Below, in pieces: positions 43,570-56,000 of a DNA stretch of 64,000 nucleotides. How positions within the stretch are numbered: position 1 is the stretch's first letter; each line of letters starts with the position of its first letter. Position numbers and translations under genes: made by a program. The notes beneath the pieces were generated by a model that was not told where the DNA came from, made no database searches, and saw only the letters and a list, made by a program, of their open reading frames with translations. This stretch comes from Nereocystis luetkeana (taxonomy: Eukaryota; Sar; Phaeophyceae; Laminariales; Laminariaceae), in NCBI GenBank assembly GCA_031213475.1, contig JARUPZ010000013.1:1-64000 (forward strand), given 5' to 3'.

Positions 43570-44590
43570 TAACACCATTCTGGATCCGACAGGCACGACA
43601 TAGACATTGTAGTAATGAGAAAAACGAACAGAAACAAAGGAATAAGAAACGAAGATTCGAGAAGAGGAATCCAACGAGGAAAACCAGAAATGAAAAAAAA
43701 GGAGAGACAAACTACTGTCGTGCCCCCCCCCCGCAGGCGATGTGGCAGACACTTGAAAACAACTACCAGGTACTACGGGGGGGCAGAGGTAATAGTACCT
43801 ATGGTAGACACAAAAACCTATAAATTTCCTTTTTTTTGCCAACAATGCTTGGTCCTATTATCTATGGTCCAAAATAATATAATAATATAAGAAAAACACC
43901 GCTACTTGTAAACAGAGTAGAACAAAGAACGAAGGGAAAATAACTAGCAAACCAAAACACAACGCACCTTCTAGGTATAGCGGCAGCAGTTTGTGGATCG
44001 AGTGGCATAGCCAGGTTGCCCCTGCTATTCCGCCTGGTACCTTGCTGCCCTGACTACCGTCTCTGTCCCGCGTTCGTCAACTACGCCCAGCCCTTTTGCG
44101 TCAGACAATACGAAACAAGCAAAGCAGGCTAGTCAACCACCCACGTCACACGATCCCTTCAATAGGGCTTATCAATCGAAAGAAGGAAGATAAATGAATT
44201 GAATGAAAATCCAGAGAATCAGCGCAAGAAATACAAAAAGAAAAGACCAAGGAAGACCACGATCGAACCAGCGGCACCAGTTGGTACGAGTAGTATTCAT
44301 GTCCTACTTGGTAGTCGGCCTATTGATAGTGCGTTCCTAGCCTGTCTGCCATCTCCTTCGTACTTTCGTCCACCGCAGTTTCCCTTCTACTCCTCATGTT
44401 CCCCTTTCTCTCTGCATTCCCTTTGTCGGGTATTCAACCACTCTTCCTGTTTCCGCCTCACCCCGCACTATTCCCTTGAGACACCGCCCACGGCGGATGC
44501 GCGGAGCTACCTACTCATCTCAGCCTCAGCCTCGTGCCACCCCACCATGAACGGCTCGCCTGCTTCGGTGGGCGGAGTTGGATCCGACGC
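43570..44590 (-). mobile_element. LINE family A copy, 3' UTR plus C-terminal tail
   Basis: Starting at the caggcacgacata block, the untranslated region runs to about 44330, then the tail of the coding region (44340-44580) in reverse. A block at 43757-43890 interrupts the family sequence; it begins with TACCAGGTA and ends in AT-rich sequence. The terminal module itself is missing. Confidence 0.65.
43757..43890. other. Unclassified insertion in a LINE A copy
   Basis: Flanking family sequence (acttgaaaac and aaaaacaccgctacttg) is separated by about 130 bp absent from other copies. It contains TACCAGGTA at 43764-43772 and a weak inverted pair (gtacctatggtag and ctattatctatgg). It could be a small MITE. 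Confidence 0.4.
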
Positions 44591-45048
44591 CATTTCGTCG
44601 TGCACTATACGACGGGGACATGAAGAATCGCACGAAAAACGGCACACGCAAGAAATATATATATATTGTATGACCACAAAACGAAGCTGTGTCGTGCCTC
44701 GTGCCCCTCGTTGGAAATACGGCAAAATTTACACAAATCGCAGGAAAAAACAAACATGAGATGTGAAAACACTAGAAAATGCAAAGGGAAAATCTTGGCT
44801 AACCGAAGCACAAACAAAAACAAAAAACAGGCTGCTGCAGGAGTTCGTATTAATAGTGCAACGAGCAAGGAGAAATCCTATCGAGCACATAGTTGAAGGT
44901 TCTTGCCTTCATAACCTGCTGCCGTGCTCCTACACTCCCACCGACACGTTCCCGCAAACATGGACAGACCAAAATCAACGACCATGAACATTACCAAAAT
45001 CAACGACAAATATATAATGAAGTGCCTCGTGACTACGGTAGTACGCGG
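44591..45048. other. No gene seen
   Basis: AT-rich sequence with only short frames. Confidence 0.4.
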
Positions 45049-45194
45049 CATTAATTTAGGCCTAATCTTCTAAGACGAGCACAGCAACCCGTACGTCGGA
45101 CTGGGAAATCGAGCGTAGCGAGGTATTCAGACGGCCGCAGGCCGAAAATAATTCGACTCAGTCGCGCGAATTTCAATCGTCTTAATCCATATTT

Positions 45195-45320
45195 TGCGTC
45201 TTAGCGCGTCTTGGACTCGTCTTAGCGCGTCTTAGACTCGTCTTAGCGCGCCTTAGACACGTCTTGGCACGTCTTAGATTCGTCTTGCCACGTCTTAGGC
45301 TCGTCTATAGGCACGTCTAA
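45195..45320 (+). repeat. Left subterminal CGTCTTAG array
   Basis: About ten to twelve units alternate as CGTCTTAGCG and CGTCTTAGACT-like forms, giving a 10/11-bp rhythm close to one DNA turn. It is matched in inverted orientation at 46775-46970. Confidence 0.85.
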
Positions 45321-46774
45321 GCTCTTGGCAGTACTAAAGCAAGAATTATGTCGAAAACTAACAGTTAGCTACTTCAACGAGGCACGAGTACAGCAATATA
45401 CAGCACAACAACGTAGAGCGCCAGTAAAAACGGTAATAATCCAAGTATCATCAAGCTACCGGTACCTGATAAGTGCGATTATTTTGTGTCATTTATGATG
45501 GACGAACAGCATTATGACGTACCTGGTACTTCTACGTACTAAATAGTAGTTCCTTGATTGTTGGCATTTGACATCACGCACAGCAGTACATAATTGATAC
45601 CTAGTACCAGGTAGTACCTGGTATATTCGAATATCTATCCCAGGCACGACGTATCTGTGTATTTGTTTGTACATTAATTCGTACATACGTGCCCATATTC
45701 GAAGTGAAAGCTCCGAAATCGCATTGCGAATAGAAGGCACCAGGTACCTGTTTTTTTTGCGTCGTTTGTTTTCCACGAGGACGAATATCGTACACACCGT
45801 CAGCAGCCGTGGATACCAACAAACTCAGATATATATTTCTCCACGTATTAATAGTGTTAACTGTAGTATTAATAATATTAATAGCAACCTACGAAGCCAC
45901 CAACGGAAAACAGAGAGTCTTGAGAGATAACTGCAGCATTTAGTGTTTGTCCTAAACGATGTCGTTCAAAAAACGACACGTTGCTACCGGTGGTAGTGAT
46001 GCATCCGCGGTGTAAGCATACCACCAACGGATTTTGCGCAAACCACTAATAATATTATAACAAAAGTAACTGCCCTGCCCACAGAACACAGAAAGAGAGC
46101 AGTTGTTTTGTCCCATGTTGGGCGTCCCAAGTATGTCACCTACCTATAGTATTATACTGATGTACCACACGGTTTGGGTTTCCTTTTGTTTCCGAGGTTT
46201 TCTTCTTTCATTTCGGGAAAGTTATGAGTGATCCATGTTGAAGATCATGCCGCACATTGTCGGATGGCTAGAGAAATAATAATAACACTACACAGTGATC
46301 GTCGGATGGCAAGCATAATAATAGTAATAATATAAAAAAAACGAGAAAACGAACAGCAGAATAGTCTATAAATAGACGCCCTAAAGCATGCAACTCTTGT
46401 TTGCAATAATATATATTACGACGTTAAGAACCAACAAAACTTGAAACAAAATAGAAGTAGCAGTAGTCCTATGGTAGTAGTATGTCGAAGAAATAGTAGT
46501 GGAGCTTCACCATCACACCAATCTGCCAAGTGGCGAGACGATAGAGGACATGTTTTATTTTGCGTTTTTTTAAAGATAATAATGCCATCCTCGAAAATAC
46601 GGAGAACCGGGTTCGATGTCTCGTTGTCCCCGGTGAAAGGAAAAAACGCATGGAGGCCCGAGAAAAGAAGGTTCGAGAGAAGCAAGTTGGAGTAGTCGAT
46701 TCATTTAATTTGTCGTCCCCGCTTTGTTTCCACCCATTTCCACAGCTCGTTGTGGTCGTGTCGACCCACTAAGA

Positions 46775-46970
46775 CGCCTCGACCGGCGCCTGGTGCATTG
46801 TAAGACGAATGTAAGACGTGCTAAGACAAATCTAAACGTGCCAAGACGAATCTAAGACGCGCCAAGACGAATCTAAGACGTGCCAAGACGAATGTAAGAC
46901 GTGCCAAGACGTGATATCGCGAGTAAGATGGGCCTCTCTCTGAGAAACGGATTAAGACGTATTTTAAGAC
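46775..46970 (-). repeat. Right subterminal CGTCTTAG array
   Basis: Units of CTAAGACG, CCAAGACG and TAAGACG recur about a dozen times as the inverted counterpart of the left array. Confidence 0.85.
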
Positions 46971-46999
46971 ACGTCTAGAAGGTTGGGCCTACATTAATT

Positions 47000-48869
47000 G
47001 ACGCAAAGTATATCACGCGAAACAAACCGCAGACCAACCCGAAATGTGGACAGCGGCATGGTTTTCTTGGCCAAGTATTAATAGATACAGTATTCAACGA
47101 AGCAAACAGGTGTCAGCGTTCGCTCGTCCACTTCTGTTGGTGACGAGTTGGTCAAAACACGTTCTGGTATGTTTTACCTGTACACATGTAGCAAACTCAG
47201 CGTTCAGTGTTCATGCCCGTTCGTCGTCTTGAAGAATGCTGGTGCAAGCTATGAGTTCACTAAACTACGCCAGAGAAGATCTACAAGTACGTGCTGCTGT
47301 ATGTTGTGCGTTGTAAAACAGTTGAAGCGAAAGAGGCACCTAAACACCATATGTCGTACAGGATACCAGGTATGGCAACTACAACAGAACATCAAACAGG
47401 TCACAATCGACGGGAACCCGAAGATGAACATGAAACGAGGGGCGGGGGGGGGGTACATATTCTTATCAGGCAACCGCCTAATTTCGTTCCTCGGCGAGGG
47501 GTTGCCTGTGTTCGACTGAGGCCTCACAGCGACTCTTGCTACTTTAATCCAAATAAAAAAGTATTAGACTATGATACGAGCATACACTCTATTATTATGT
47601 ATCATACTACACTACTAACTGGAATCATAGATGGTCTGGAACCGCTACTGCTACGGAAACTATTTTTGCATGGAGACCCTCTCTCGGTTTTGTTGTTCCC
47701 GGGACGCGCTTAATTCGTACAGTAATTCCATGTACGGGTGTGAACACAACAATATCGTCTTCCTGGACCCACCACGTTACCTTCTTCTACCCTCCATTTT
47801 TATTCGCTCTTTCTTTCGGTATCCACAAAATAATAACAAAATAGCAAGGCGTGGTCTCATAATTTGGCTTGTTTTACGAAGCTGGGTGTGATTATCCGAT
47901 CGCGCGTTTTACGAGGTGCGTAGTAGTTTTTCGGAGTAGTCCAGAATTGCCACAGGTCTGTAGGTAGGTGAAGAAAAAGCCACATATGCACATCTATAAT
48001 ATGCAAAAGAGAAGTAGGCATGCTGCCCTCCGGCGGCCGAGGGTTCGTTCTCGCCCTTTTGGCTGCGGGGCAAGGAAGGGGGCCGCGGGTTTTTTACGAC
48101 GCATCGATCCCGGCTGAGCACCGTGGCTGTGCTCGGTGCATTGAACGTCGCTGGCTCCAAAAAACAAGGGGTTGCTTTCCGCCTCGCCGAGCCGAGTAAC
48201 GTTTTTTCGTCCATTTTCGTGAATAGCCAGCCACCAATAGGATAGTTTATTCCCATTGCTCGCCACCCGCTGTTGTACATATGTTTTCAACTCGACCAAA
48301 ACAAGATACAGCAGAAGCAGGAGCAGAGCAGCAGCAACAACAACATGGAGGATCAGGATAACACATAGGTCGGCGGTCGTATCTTTTGCACCAAGCTATC
48401 GCACGGGTGTACAGAGGCAGCAGGCAATCCCAACGGAGAAGAGCAACAGAGGCCGGCCCATGCTGCCTTCGGTCTCGCTGTACTGTGTCTCGGTGACGGA
48501 CCTACAAAGTAACAGGACCCACTTTGCTCGACTGCCTGGCCGATGCCCTATTTGTAGGACGAAAGTGGCACACTTGTGTGATATATGATGGATACGACAC
48601 CCACTTGCAACAACGAAGAAATTTGCCTGCGTTGAAAATATTAATAATCTAAAAATCGCCCAGTTTTTTACCCTCCACTTTTTTGTTTTTTATCAATATC
48701 ACCGGACACAGCAGCAGCAGTACACACGTCTTTGGAGCGTCCTGTATGTTTCTCCTGGCCCTTTGGCATACACCACGCACCTGGCTCCCTTGGTCCGTCT
48801 GCCTGGGGCAAATTGGTACGAGGTACTTACGACAGTGGTAATTGCATAATATGTACCATACCTGGTACC
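47000..48869. other. No gene seen
   Basis: Open frames reach 140 codons (47291-47713, plus) without any motif. One TACCAGGTA lies at 47364 and one TACCTGGTA at 48859. Confidence 0.4.
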
Positions 48870-48913
48870 TTGCAAGTTGTCCAGTCGCACTTTGCAAGTT
48901 GTCCAGTCGCACT
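48870..48913. repeat. 22-bp tandem duplication
   Basis: The block ttgcaagttgtccagtcgca plus two bases occurs twice in a row. Confidence 0.9.
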
Positions 48914-49010
48914 CTCAGCAGCACGTAATCGCACCGGACAAGAGCCACATAGCCTCATTCTGCCGCCCGTCTCCCTCCATCCCTTCTGTCTCGGTGTGCA
49001 TCCTGCGAAG

Positions 49011-49198
49011 TCGTAGTAGTAGTTGTTGTAGTAGTACGTAGTACAGTGATAGTAGTAGTAGGAGCAGCAGCAGCAGTAGCAATGGTAGTACTAATAGTTT
49101 TAGTAGCAGTAGTGGTACAGCAGCAGGGCAACAGTAGTAGTAGGTAGTAGTAATAGTTGGCGTTTTAGTAGTGGTGGCAGTAGTAGTAGTGTAGGAGT
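49011..49198. repeat. Degenerate AGT/GCA trinucleotide tract
   Basis: Runs of agtagtagt and agcagcagc with many interruptions. The Leu/Thr-rich and Tyr-rich minus-strand frames here are products of the repeat. Confidence 0.9.
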
Positions 49199-50825
49199 GA
49201 TGCCCTTGCCACGAGTCTGTTGTCGTATTGTATAAACATAAGTGTATACCTGGTACTGTTTTTGACCGTAAATAATTCCAACGGAGACCCAAAAATTCCA
49301 TGACGAGTCCAGAGATGTTTTTTTCATGTTGCCCTTAATCGTATGTAGAATGGTGTACAGTACCAGGTATTGAGTACAGTGGTAATGATTATCCCAGCGG
49401 AGTAGCTGCCTATCGGTGTTGATAATTAATGATGATGCTCGAGTTCCACTACGACTGCTGCTGTTGCCACGAGCCAACTGCGGTTGGCGTGAGTATTTGT
49501 TGGATAGACGTTCGAAACTCTTCATGTGAAAAATAATGCATACCTGGTATAACATTTTCACTACTCGTACTGTGCATCAACCGTACCTACACCTGTACAT
49601 GACTGAATACAGAGTAGATGCTGCCTCCTATAATTATATACCTGGTACGTAGCGATGTTTTAGGTTATTTGGCCTTTCCGTACTTACGACTCTGTTTCAG
49701 ACACGCATGTATATACGTATAGGTACAGCACTGTAGCCCAATCTTGTTACGCTTGACATCCGACAACATGCAGCGTGAGCTTCAACACCGATCAATAAAA
49801 AAACCCCTGAAAGATACACGGGGAACCCATGCACAAGGTACATCTACGTTATATGTCTACTTCCTTTTATGCTCTTATCTACAACACTCTATGTGTTGTC
49901 TTTGCTCCGTCATACATATTTTAATGTGTACTAGATACTTTATATTCTCATATCCTAAGCCGCAGCTAAGCTCCATCCCCACGCCGTCGTTGTGGGTCTG
50001 TCACCCCCCCCTCTGCTCCTTCTCGATTTCCGACGACCCCTAAGCTGGAATCTAAATAGCGACATCCTCCTCGAAATCGTGACCTGTGTAGTCACCGAGA
50101 CTATTTTGAAGAAAGGATCATAACCTCGAGAGTCATGACCTGAAGGAATAATGCATGTGTCGAGGCTCTGTCTCAGTGAAAAGACAGATGGCAGAGGTGG
50201 CACCGAAGTGTCTGTGAAGATCACTTGTGATGAAAAAGATGGGGTGAAATTGGCGCTTCATTGGCCCTTATAGAAGGAATCTTGCTCTCTGATATCAAGA
50301 GAAGAGGGAAGAGTGGAGGTGAGGAGAGGAAAGGAAAGGAATGGTCGAGGTGGGCGCTGCCATCACCTGATCACGAGACAATGCCCATGCTACGGGCAGG
50401 TTTATTCTTCAGCAGCCCGTCAAGGTTCCGTGAACCGTTCCTAGCAATGTCCCTGCAACGTTCTATGTAGCGTACTCGTAACGTCCTATGGAACATTACC
50501 TGCTACCTATTGTGGTGGACTAGCTACCCTGCGTTACGATCAGTATGATAGAGATAAGTTGAATACAGTGCGTCGGCAAGAAAGATCAAACTCAAGTTTT
50601 GCCGCATATCGTATTCCTCCGCATCTATCCTACGATACTCTTAGTAAGCTCGTGTGAAGTTGCACATCACAAAATATATGGATGTCAACGTCGCCTTAGC
50701 AAGTTAAGTGCTGAGCGAGCGGTAATACTTTACCAACCTGATTTTCGAGACAATTCGGAACTTATTCCGAATATTTCCAGATTATGCTCCCGAGTGTGGC
50801 CGCGCCCCAGATGGCGAATAGCGTA
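49199..50825. other. No gene seen
   Basis: It contains four TACCWGGTA palindromes (49247, 49361, 49541, 49639). The open frames are at most about 150 codons and overlap each other. Confidence 0.4.
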
Positions 50826-51010
50826 AACCGGTCGTGAAGCAGGAATCTTCCGGTACAGCTTTTGAGTGTGCTGAAACCACTGTTTGTTGGGCACCGGAAC
50901 CGCTTTCGGTTTTTCAACCGGTTTTTGGGAGTGGTGTTTAGGACCGATAAACGGCCGTTTCAGTAATCGACCGGGCATAACCGGTTCGGATATTTCCGGT
51001 CTGTTGTTAC
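50826..51010. repeat. CCGGTT/CCGGAA-rich segment, possible transposon interior
   Basis: aaccggt, ttccggt, caccggaaccg, aaccggtttttggg and aaccggttcgg recur at short spacing. The style matches the subterminal zones at 3935-4069 and 59187-59330. Confidence 0.4.
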
Positions 51011-51544
51011 GTCCCGGACCCCCAATACCATAACATTTCAGCACATTCGCAGTTCAGAGCAGTAGACAGCACTGTTCACAGTAGTACAGGCGCACAGTAG
51101 TAAACTTAACCCTTTGCTGTTTGTATCGGGTTAAGTTCGGCGATGATTTCAACGTTGATATTTGGAGAAGAACTGAACCTCGAGCAATTATCTCTTCTGC
51201 GTGTTTAGTGGTTTTGAAGGCCCTAGTCCATGTTGTCTTGGGAACAAACAAGCAGGCTCCGCTTACCGTCCTGCTACACATACATGCCTTTTTTCGTTAT
51301 TGGTGCTCCGCCTGCTCGCCTGTGACCTGAACGCCAATGATGAAAGACTCTAGCTGAACGGCACAACAGCATATATATATATATCATTTTCTCATGTGAT
51401 TTGGGTTGTGCGCTTTGCAGTGCTTGTGAGCCTGTTTTTTGGTACTGTGCCAATGTGTCCGCCGACGAGCACTCGGAAATTATACGTTGTTTTCCCGTAA
51501 GGGTGCCAACATGACTTGAACAATCCATTTGTGGGAAAAAGTTC

Positions 51545-51673
51545 TTGGTTTGCGTTTCGGTAGTTTGAGTCTAATAACCGAAGACATTGTTCGGCCGGTT
51601 ATCCAATAACGAACCGAACACAAAATGGGCTTCGATGCCCAATACTGGCTAAAAGATGTTCACAACACAGAGA
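51545..51673 (-). mobile_element. hAT-like terminus, same family as 3935-4069
   Basis: Read from the minus strand, a TGTTGTGAAC start at about 51673 leads into cgaaccg, ccggttat and ccgaac motifs. With the segment at 50826 it could be one old element of about 0.85 kb; no left terminus was found. Confidence 0.35.
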
Positions 51674-53015
51674 CGCTACGCCCTTTTGCCTTGAAATCCA
51701 CTACCTAGTATACTCGATATTGTTGTCCTGTATACCAGGTATTTCGTTTCAGTACGGGCTGGTTCCAGCGACACCCGAGACTTAACATCTTCGCACTTTC
51801 GCTCTTTCGTTCTGAGAGTTGGAAATCGAAGTCTGGCATTGTTGTGCATCATGACAACATGAAGAAACTGACCCCTCTGTTTTTATTTTTTCTGATTTGT
51901 TTCTTGAGACACATCTTTTTGTTTTTCAATAGTTTTTCGTCAACATTTTCCGCCCTTTATTCACGAAAAAAAAAAAAACTCTCTAAAAAGACCAGACGTC
52001 CGTTTTTTCACAATGCCATGACGTACAACCATGCCAAGTTTTGTTTTCCAACTCTCAACAACCCAAACCGCAAACGTTATTCCCTTCAACAAGAAATTTA
52101 TCCCTAGATGTTTGTCGAAAAGCTCGGAACGCTCGGTATGCATTGTTCTTGTACTTTGGCAGGCGTCAAATTGCATTGCCTTGCACGCTTCGCGCAACAC
52201 AACAAGTGTCCCAGACGTCTTCCCCTTGTCGATAGGGTACTCCTGTTCCTTTCCCGTCAGGTTAGTCGGCTTGCTCAATCGAAGCAATGATGGCTGCCCG
52301 TAGTGGCGAACATGTGTGGAATATTATACGGCCGGCACTGCAGCTATCACTTGAGTTGAGGCTGCACGAAAAGGTATTACGTACATACCCTTATCTTACC
52401 TCTGTATGCTGCGTCAAAAATTGGCCTCGGAAGGCGTGTTTATCTTCGCAGAACATCAAAAGTGTTTTCCAATCATCTCAACCGACGAGTGGAGTTTTGA
52501 TGTAAAGCGATCTCGTCCAGCTTTCGACCCGAACAGTATCAGTCTGAGCAACTTGCTTTTCTTAGTTCAGGCGCAACGCTATATATGATGGACATATCAC
52601 ATTCAATCATTACGTACTTCGTCAAATCCTCTGGCGTGTACCGTTTGTCAGCCGTTCAGGTGGCACCGGGCCTTGACAAGGTACCTTTTGATAGATCGGT
52701 TGACGGCAAAGTAAACAAATGAGGGTATCTACAGGTGTCGAGTCACTTGTACGTTCAAGTAGTATCGCAGTCGGGCTCTGCTTTCTGGCCCTCCCTATTT
52801 TTAGCCAGCCCCCGGATGTACCTTTTTCTGGCGGAAAGGTTCAATGCACACCTCCCTTTGTCTACTCATGCTGGGCTCCAGGTATCTTTGGCTTACACTG
52901 AAGCTCAGTTGACTCCTTACCTGGCAAGACTGGAATACGGCCACAGGGCCGTCAGAACAAGGTGGACCTACTTGTAAACCAAAAATCACGATTTCTAAGC
53001 GAGCTCACGCTTTGC
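51674..53015. other. No gene seen
   Basis: Short frames only. One TACCAGGTA at 51734-51742. Confidence 0.4.
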
Positions 53016-53038
53016 GGGGGGGGGGGGGGGGGGGGGGG
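53016..53038 (+). repeat. Poly(G) run, 23 bases
   Basis: An uninterrupted G tract between gctttgc and ttgacttg. The length may be unreliable in sequencing. Confidence 0.85.
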
Positions 53039-56000
53039 TTGACTTGTCATAGGGTACCGCACGGTCCAAGAGAACCCAGTGAGAAGCTGCGTTGTTGGCT
53101 AACACAAGTTTTCAAGTTGGGGTATAGCCCCCTATTGGTGGGTACAGCTTGACCCATTTGTATGTATCCTGCGTAGCCACAGAGAGGTGAACCTGGAACC
53201 ATGCAGCCAATATCAGGTACGATAGGGCGATTAGCAAACAGAGGAAAGGCCAGCAACCCTTCATGTTTGTACAATATTTTTGGTAGCTTATGTTGGCTCG
53301 AAACGCGTATGTACACCTATTTTTGGTTTGTCATCGTTGGGTTATATCACCGGAAGCGAACCATTCAAAGGTGATCCGACAAGGGCGCCGTTGCTTTGCG
53401 GGGCGACGCCCAATGCTTGTGTGTACAATATACTATAATACATTGTTGTTAGCAGGAGTAAATGCTTGTGTTAATAGTATCTAAAGAGTAGTATTTCCCA
53501 AAACCCGAGACTCTCACAAACACAGCAATATAATCCTCGATGTATGCCTGTTTTCGACAACCGTTTGGAATCCTCGTAGGTTGGGAGAGACTGCGGAACA
53601 TAAAGCCGGCCCTCAACCTTCCGTAATCGTGAGCATCTAGTTAACGACGAAGTCTTGCGCCCCAGCGATCTATGGTAGCCATGTTTATCGTCCAGTGTAT
53701 ACCCCAATTTTTCGTCAGACGAGACAATGCTATCCACGATGAAACCTTAAAGTCAAACGCGTTCCTGTGTTTCTGGTGGCTCACTATTCTCTGGGGCAGC
53801 TCCATCACGTCGGGGGGTGAGGTCTTGAGGGATAGGGCGTGACCCCTGTTTTTGTGGGCATAACGTTCACATGGAACAACCCTAGTACATCACACTTATA
53901 CCAAGCAAGAGTAATCCCCTTACCTGTTTCGTTTCCCTGCACATCTAAGGTAGTGCAGGCGCAATGAAAGAAGAGTGTCCGGCGCACGCACGGGTGGGTT
54001 GGGCCGAGCCGGAGTCAGTTCATAGACGGGCCCTCATGATGATGTAAATGCCCCTCAAAGGGTATATATAAATCGTCGTCGTACATAAAAAGAAAATGAA
54101 ATCATTCCCAAATACCGTCAGCCATGTATCTCTGCACCGAGTAAGGGAGACCACTGGGCAGCACCCCTGGGCTCTACTTGGCGAAAAGGATAACAATATA
54201 TAGCTAATTAATACCTGGTATGGTGGTAAGACAATATCACCTGACGCCTGGAAACTATTTTTAATCCTCAAAGACGATAAGTCAAGACGATCTATACCTA
54301 GAACCACAATCATAAACCTCTATTATTTGCTTGAAAATTCTAACCCAAAACGTCGGTATCTCAGATATAAGATGCATACGAACAGGAAAAATTGCAAGGA
54401 AAACAAGACAGTCCCAAGCTCAACCTCAGTGTATACCTCTCAACACCATAGTTACATTTCGTGTTTCGTTGTAACTAAAAATCATAAATCACGGGAGGGA
54501 TAGAAATACACCCGCTCCTCGAAACTCAAAATTTTGTTAATCAAAGCAAAAATAAAACCTGAGATCACAAAGAAATGCGAAGTCAGCTCGTCAGACTCTC
54601 AAGAGATGGGAATATAACGGCACAAAACTCGACAATAGTTGACCGGAGAAAACCTATCGGCAATATTCCAGGTAAAATTCACCACCTCGAAGGTCATAAA
54701 GAGAAGATCAACTCCTCAAGTATCACCCAATAAACTATTTTATCAAATATCAGAAACCTCAACACCACCCCCTGATAATCATGAATTTTCTGTTGTATTC
54801 TGTCTCTCTATCGTGGGTCATTTCAAGAAAGTATTGGGTTCGATGATACCTCCTTCGCCGGACAGGAGATCTCATCTATCTCATCTATCTAGTAATCCCC
54901 CCGCGCTGAGTTGACTAGCGTATCACATACTACTCTGCGCGTTGTTAATACCTGTGAATGATCGGGGTGGGTGGGATGTTCTAATACTAATCTGACTGTC
55001 CGATAGGGTAGGATGGTCACACGACATGTTGCCACCAACTCTACTACAGAAGTGTAGGGAGCGAGAAGAAGTGGCCTCGTTGCTATACAAAGTTCGAGAT
55101 GTTTTATCTCGTCGATGTCCATCGTTTGTGCCAAGTTCTACCTTGTCGTTTGGAACACAATTTAACTCTTATTGCATTCTGTCTGGCTTCGTGTATCGTT
55201 CGATGTAAGCATCTGGTTGGGTTAGGCATCGCCTTCCGGCGTGTGACCCCGCCTGTACTTCGTTTTGCCTCTTTCGCTTGAACGTGTACTTGACCACTGG
55301 TCAAGGGCAGTGTTGTCTCTTCCAAGATTCTTCACCACTGACTCAGTCCTTTCCTGCACACGCTGCAAAGGCTTTTTCGAAATATGGGGACAGTGGTAGC
55401 TCGCTAGCGACCGTGTAGCTCTGGTCACGTTTCCTGTAGCTACCGTGCACTTGCCCACTAGAGATGGCCCCGATGTATAACGTCGCAACTGATTCTGTCT
55501 TTCTGGCACCAATTTCCAACGGCCGTGCCGGCAAGGGATTTGCTGATCGAGTATCTGACTCGAAAGGATTGCATCATGATGTGGTTCGGTAGCCCTGTCA
55601 TCCGCAGACACAGTTGCAGGTTCGCCGTCAACGGGCTGCGGAGAGAGAGACGGCCCCGACCACCTTCGGCGGCAATAACAGGCAACCGGTGTCAGGTGGC
55701 TATGTCCCACTCAATCACCTGTGCGGTAGAGATGCACGCCAGATACGTACAAAACGCGATGATCGCTGGGAGGTCTCGGGTCTGCTAGCACCAGCACTGC
55801 CCCGCTAGAAACCCGACGTATCTTAGCAAAACTGAAAGTTGAAGATCGGCATCCTGAGAGCTGAGAGGGAAAACATGTGTGACCCTATTATAAAAAAAAT
55901 AGGGCGACTCGTACCCATCAAATATTAAGCAAACATGACATAAACCCATACCTCGCATCAGAGATAAACACTCAGCCAGAGAGCTGGCAACTTGTGCGTG

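Larger units (their letters stand above)
45057..46991. mobile_element. hAT-like non-autonomous transposon, 1.9 kb, 8-bp target duplication
   Basis: Identical 8-bp flanks CATTAATT (45049-45056 and 46992-46999) bound an element whose ends are inverted repeats: TAGGCCTAATCTTCTAAGACG on the left, TAGGCCCAACCTTCTAGACG on the right read in reverse. Inside each end lies an array of CGTCTTAG-type motifs (45195-45320) or its complement (46775-46970), spaced about 10-11 bp apart. An 8-bp duplication and subterminal arrays that bind transposase are typical of hAT elements. The interior (45330-46770) has no transposase-like frame but carries three TACCWGGTA palindromes. Confidence 0.85.

Noticed and set aside
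46992-46999. CATTAATT as part of the inverted ends of the 45-47 kb element instead of a target duplication
   Set aside because: As direct repeats the flanks match 8 of 8; as inverted extensions they match only about 6 of 9. The direct reading is preferred but noted as a caveat.
49011-49301. 128- and 153-codon minus-strand frames rich in Thr, Leu and Tyr
   Set aside because: They are translations of the AGT/GCA trinucleotide tract.
51105-51135. TTAACCCTTT...GGGTTAA as a third piggyBac-like MITE
   Set aside because: Only 31 bp long and lacking the GAAC-CAGTCC part of the inverted ends, so similarity may be coincidental.
55222-55808. Overlapping frames of 162, 87 and 64 codons on both strands
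   Set aside because: They conflict with each other and show no family signature, so no gene is called.
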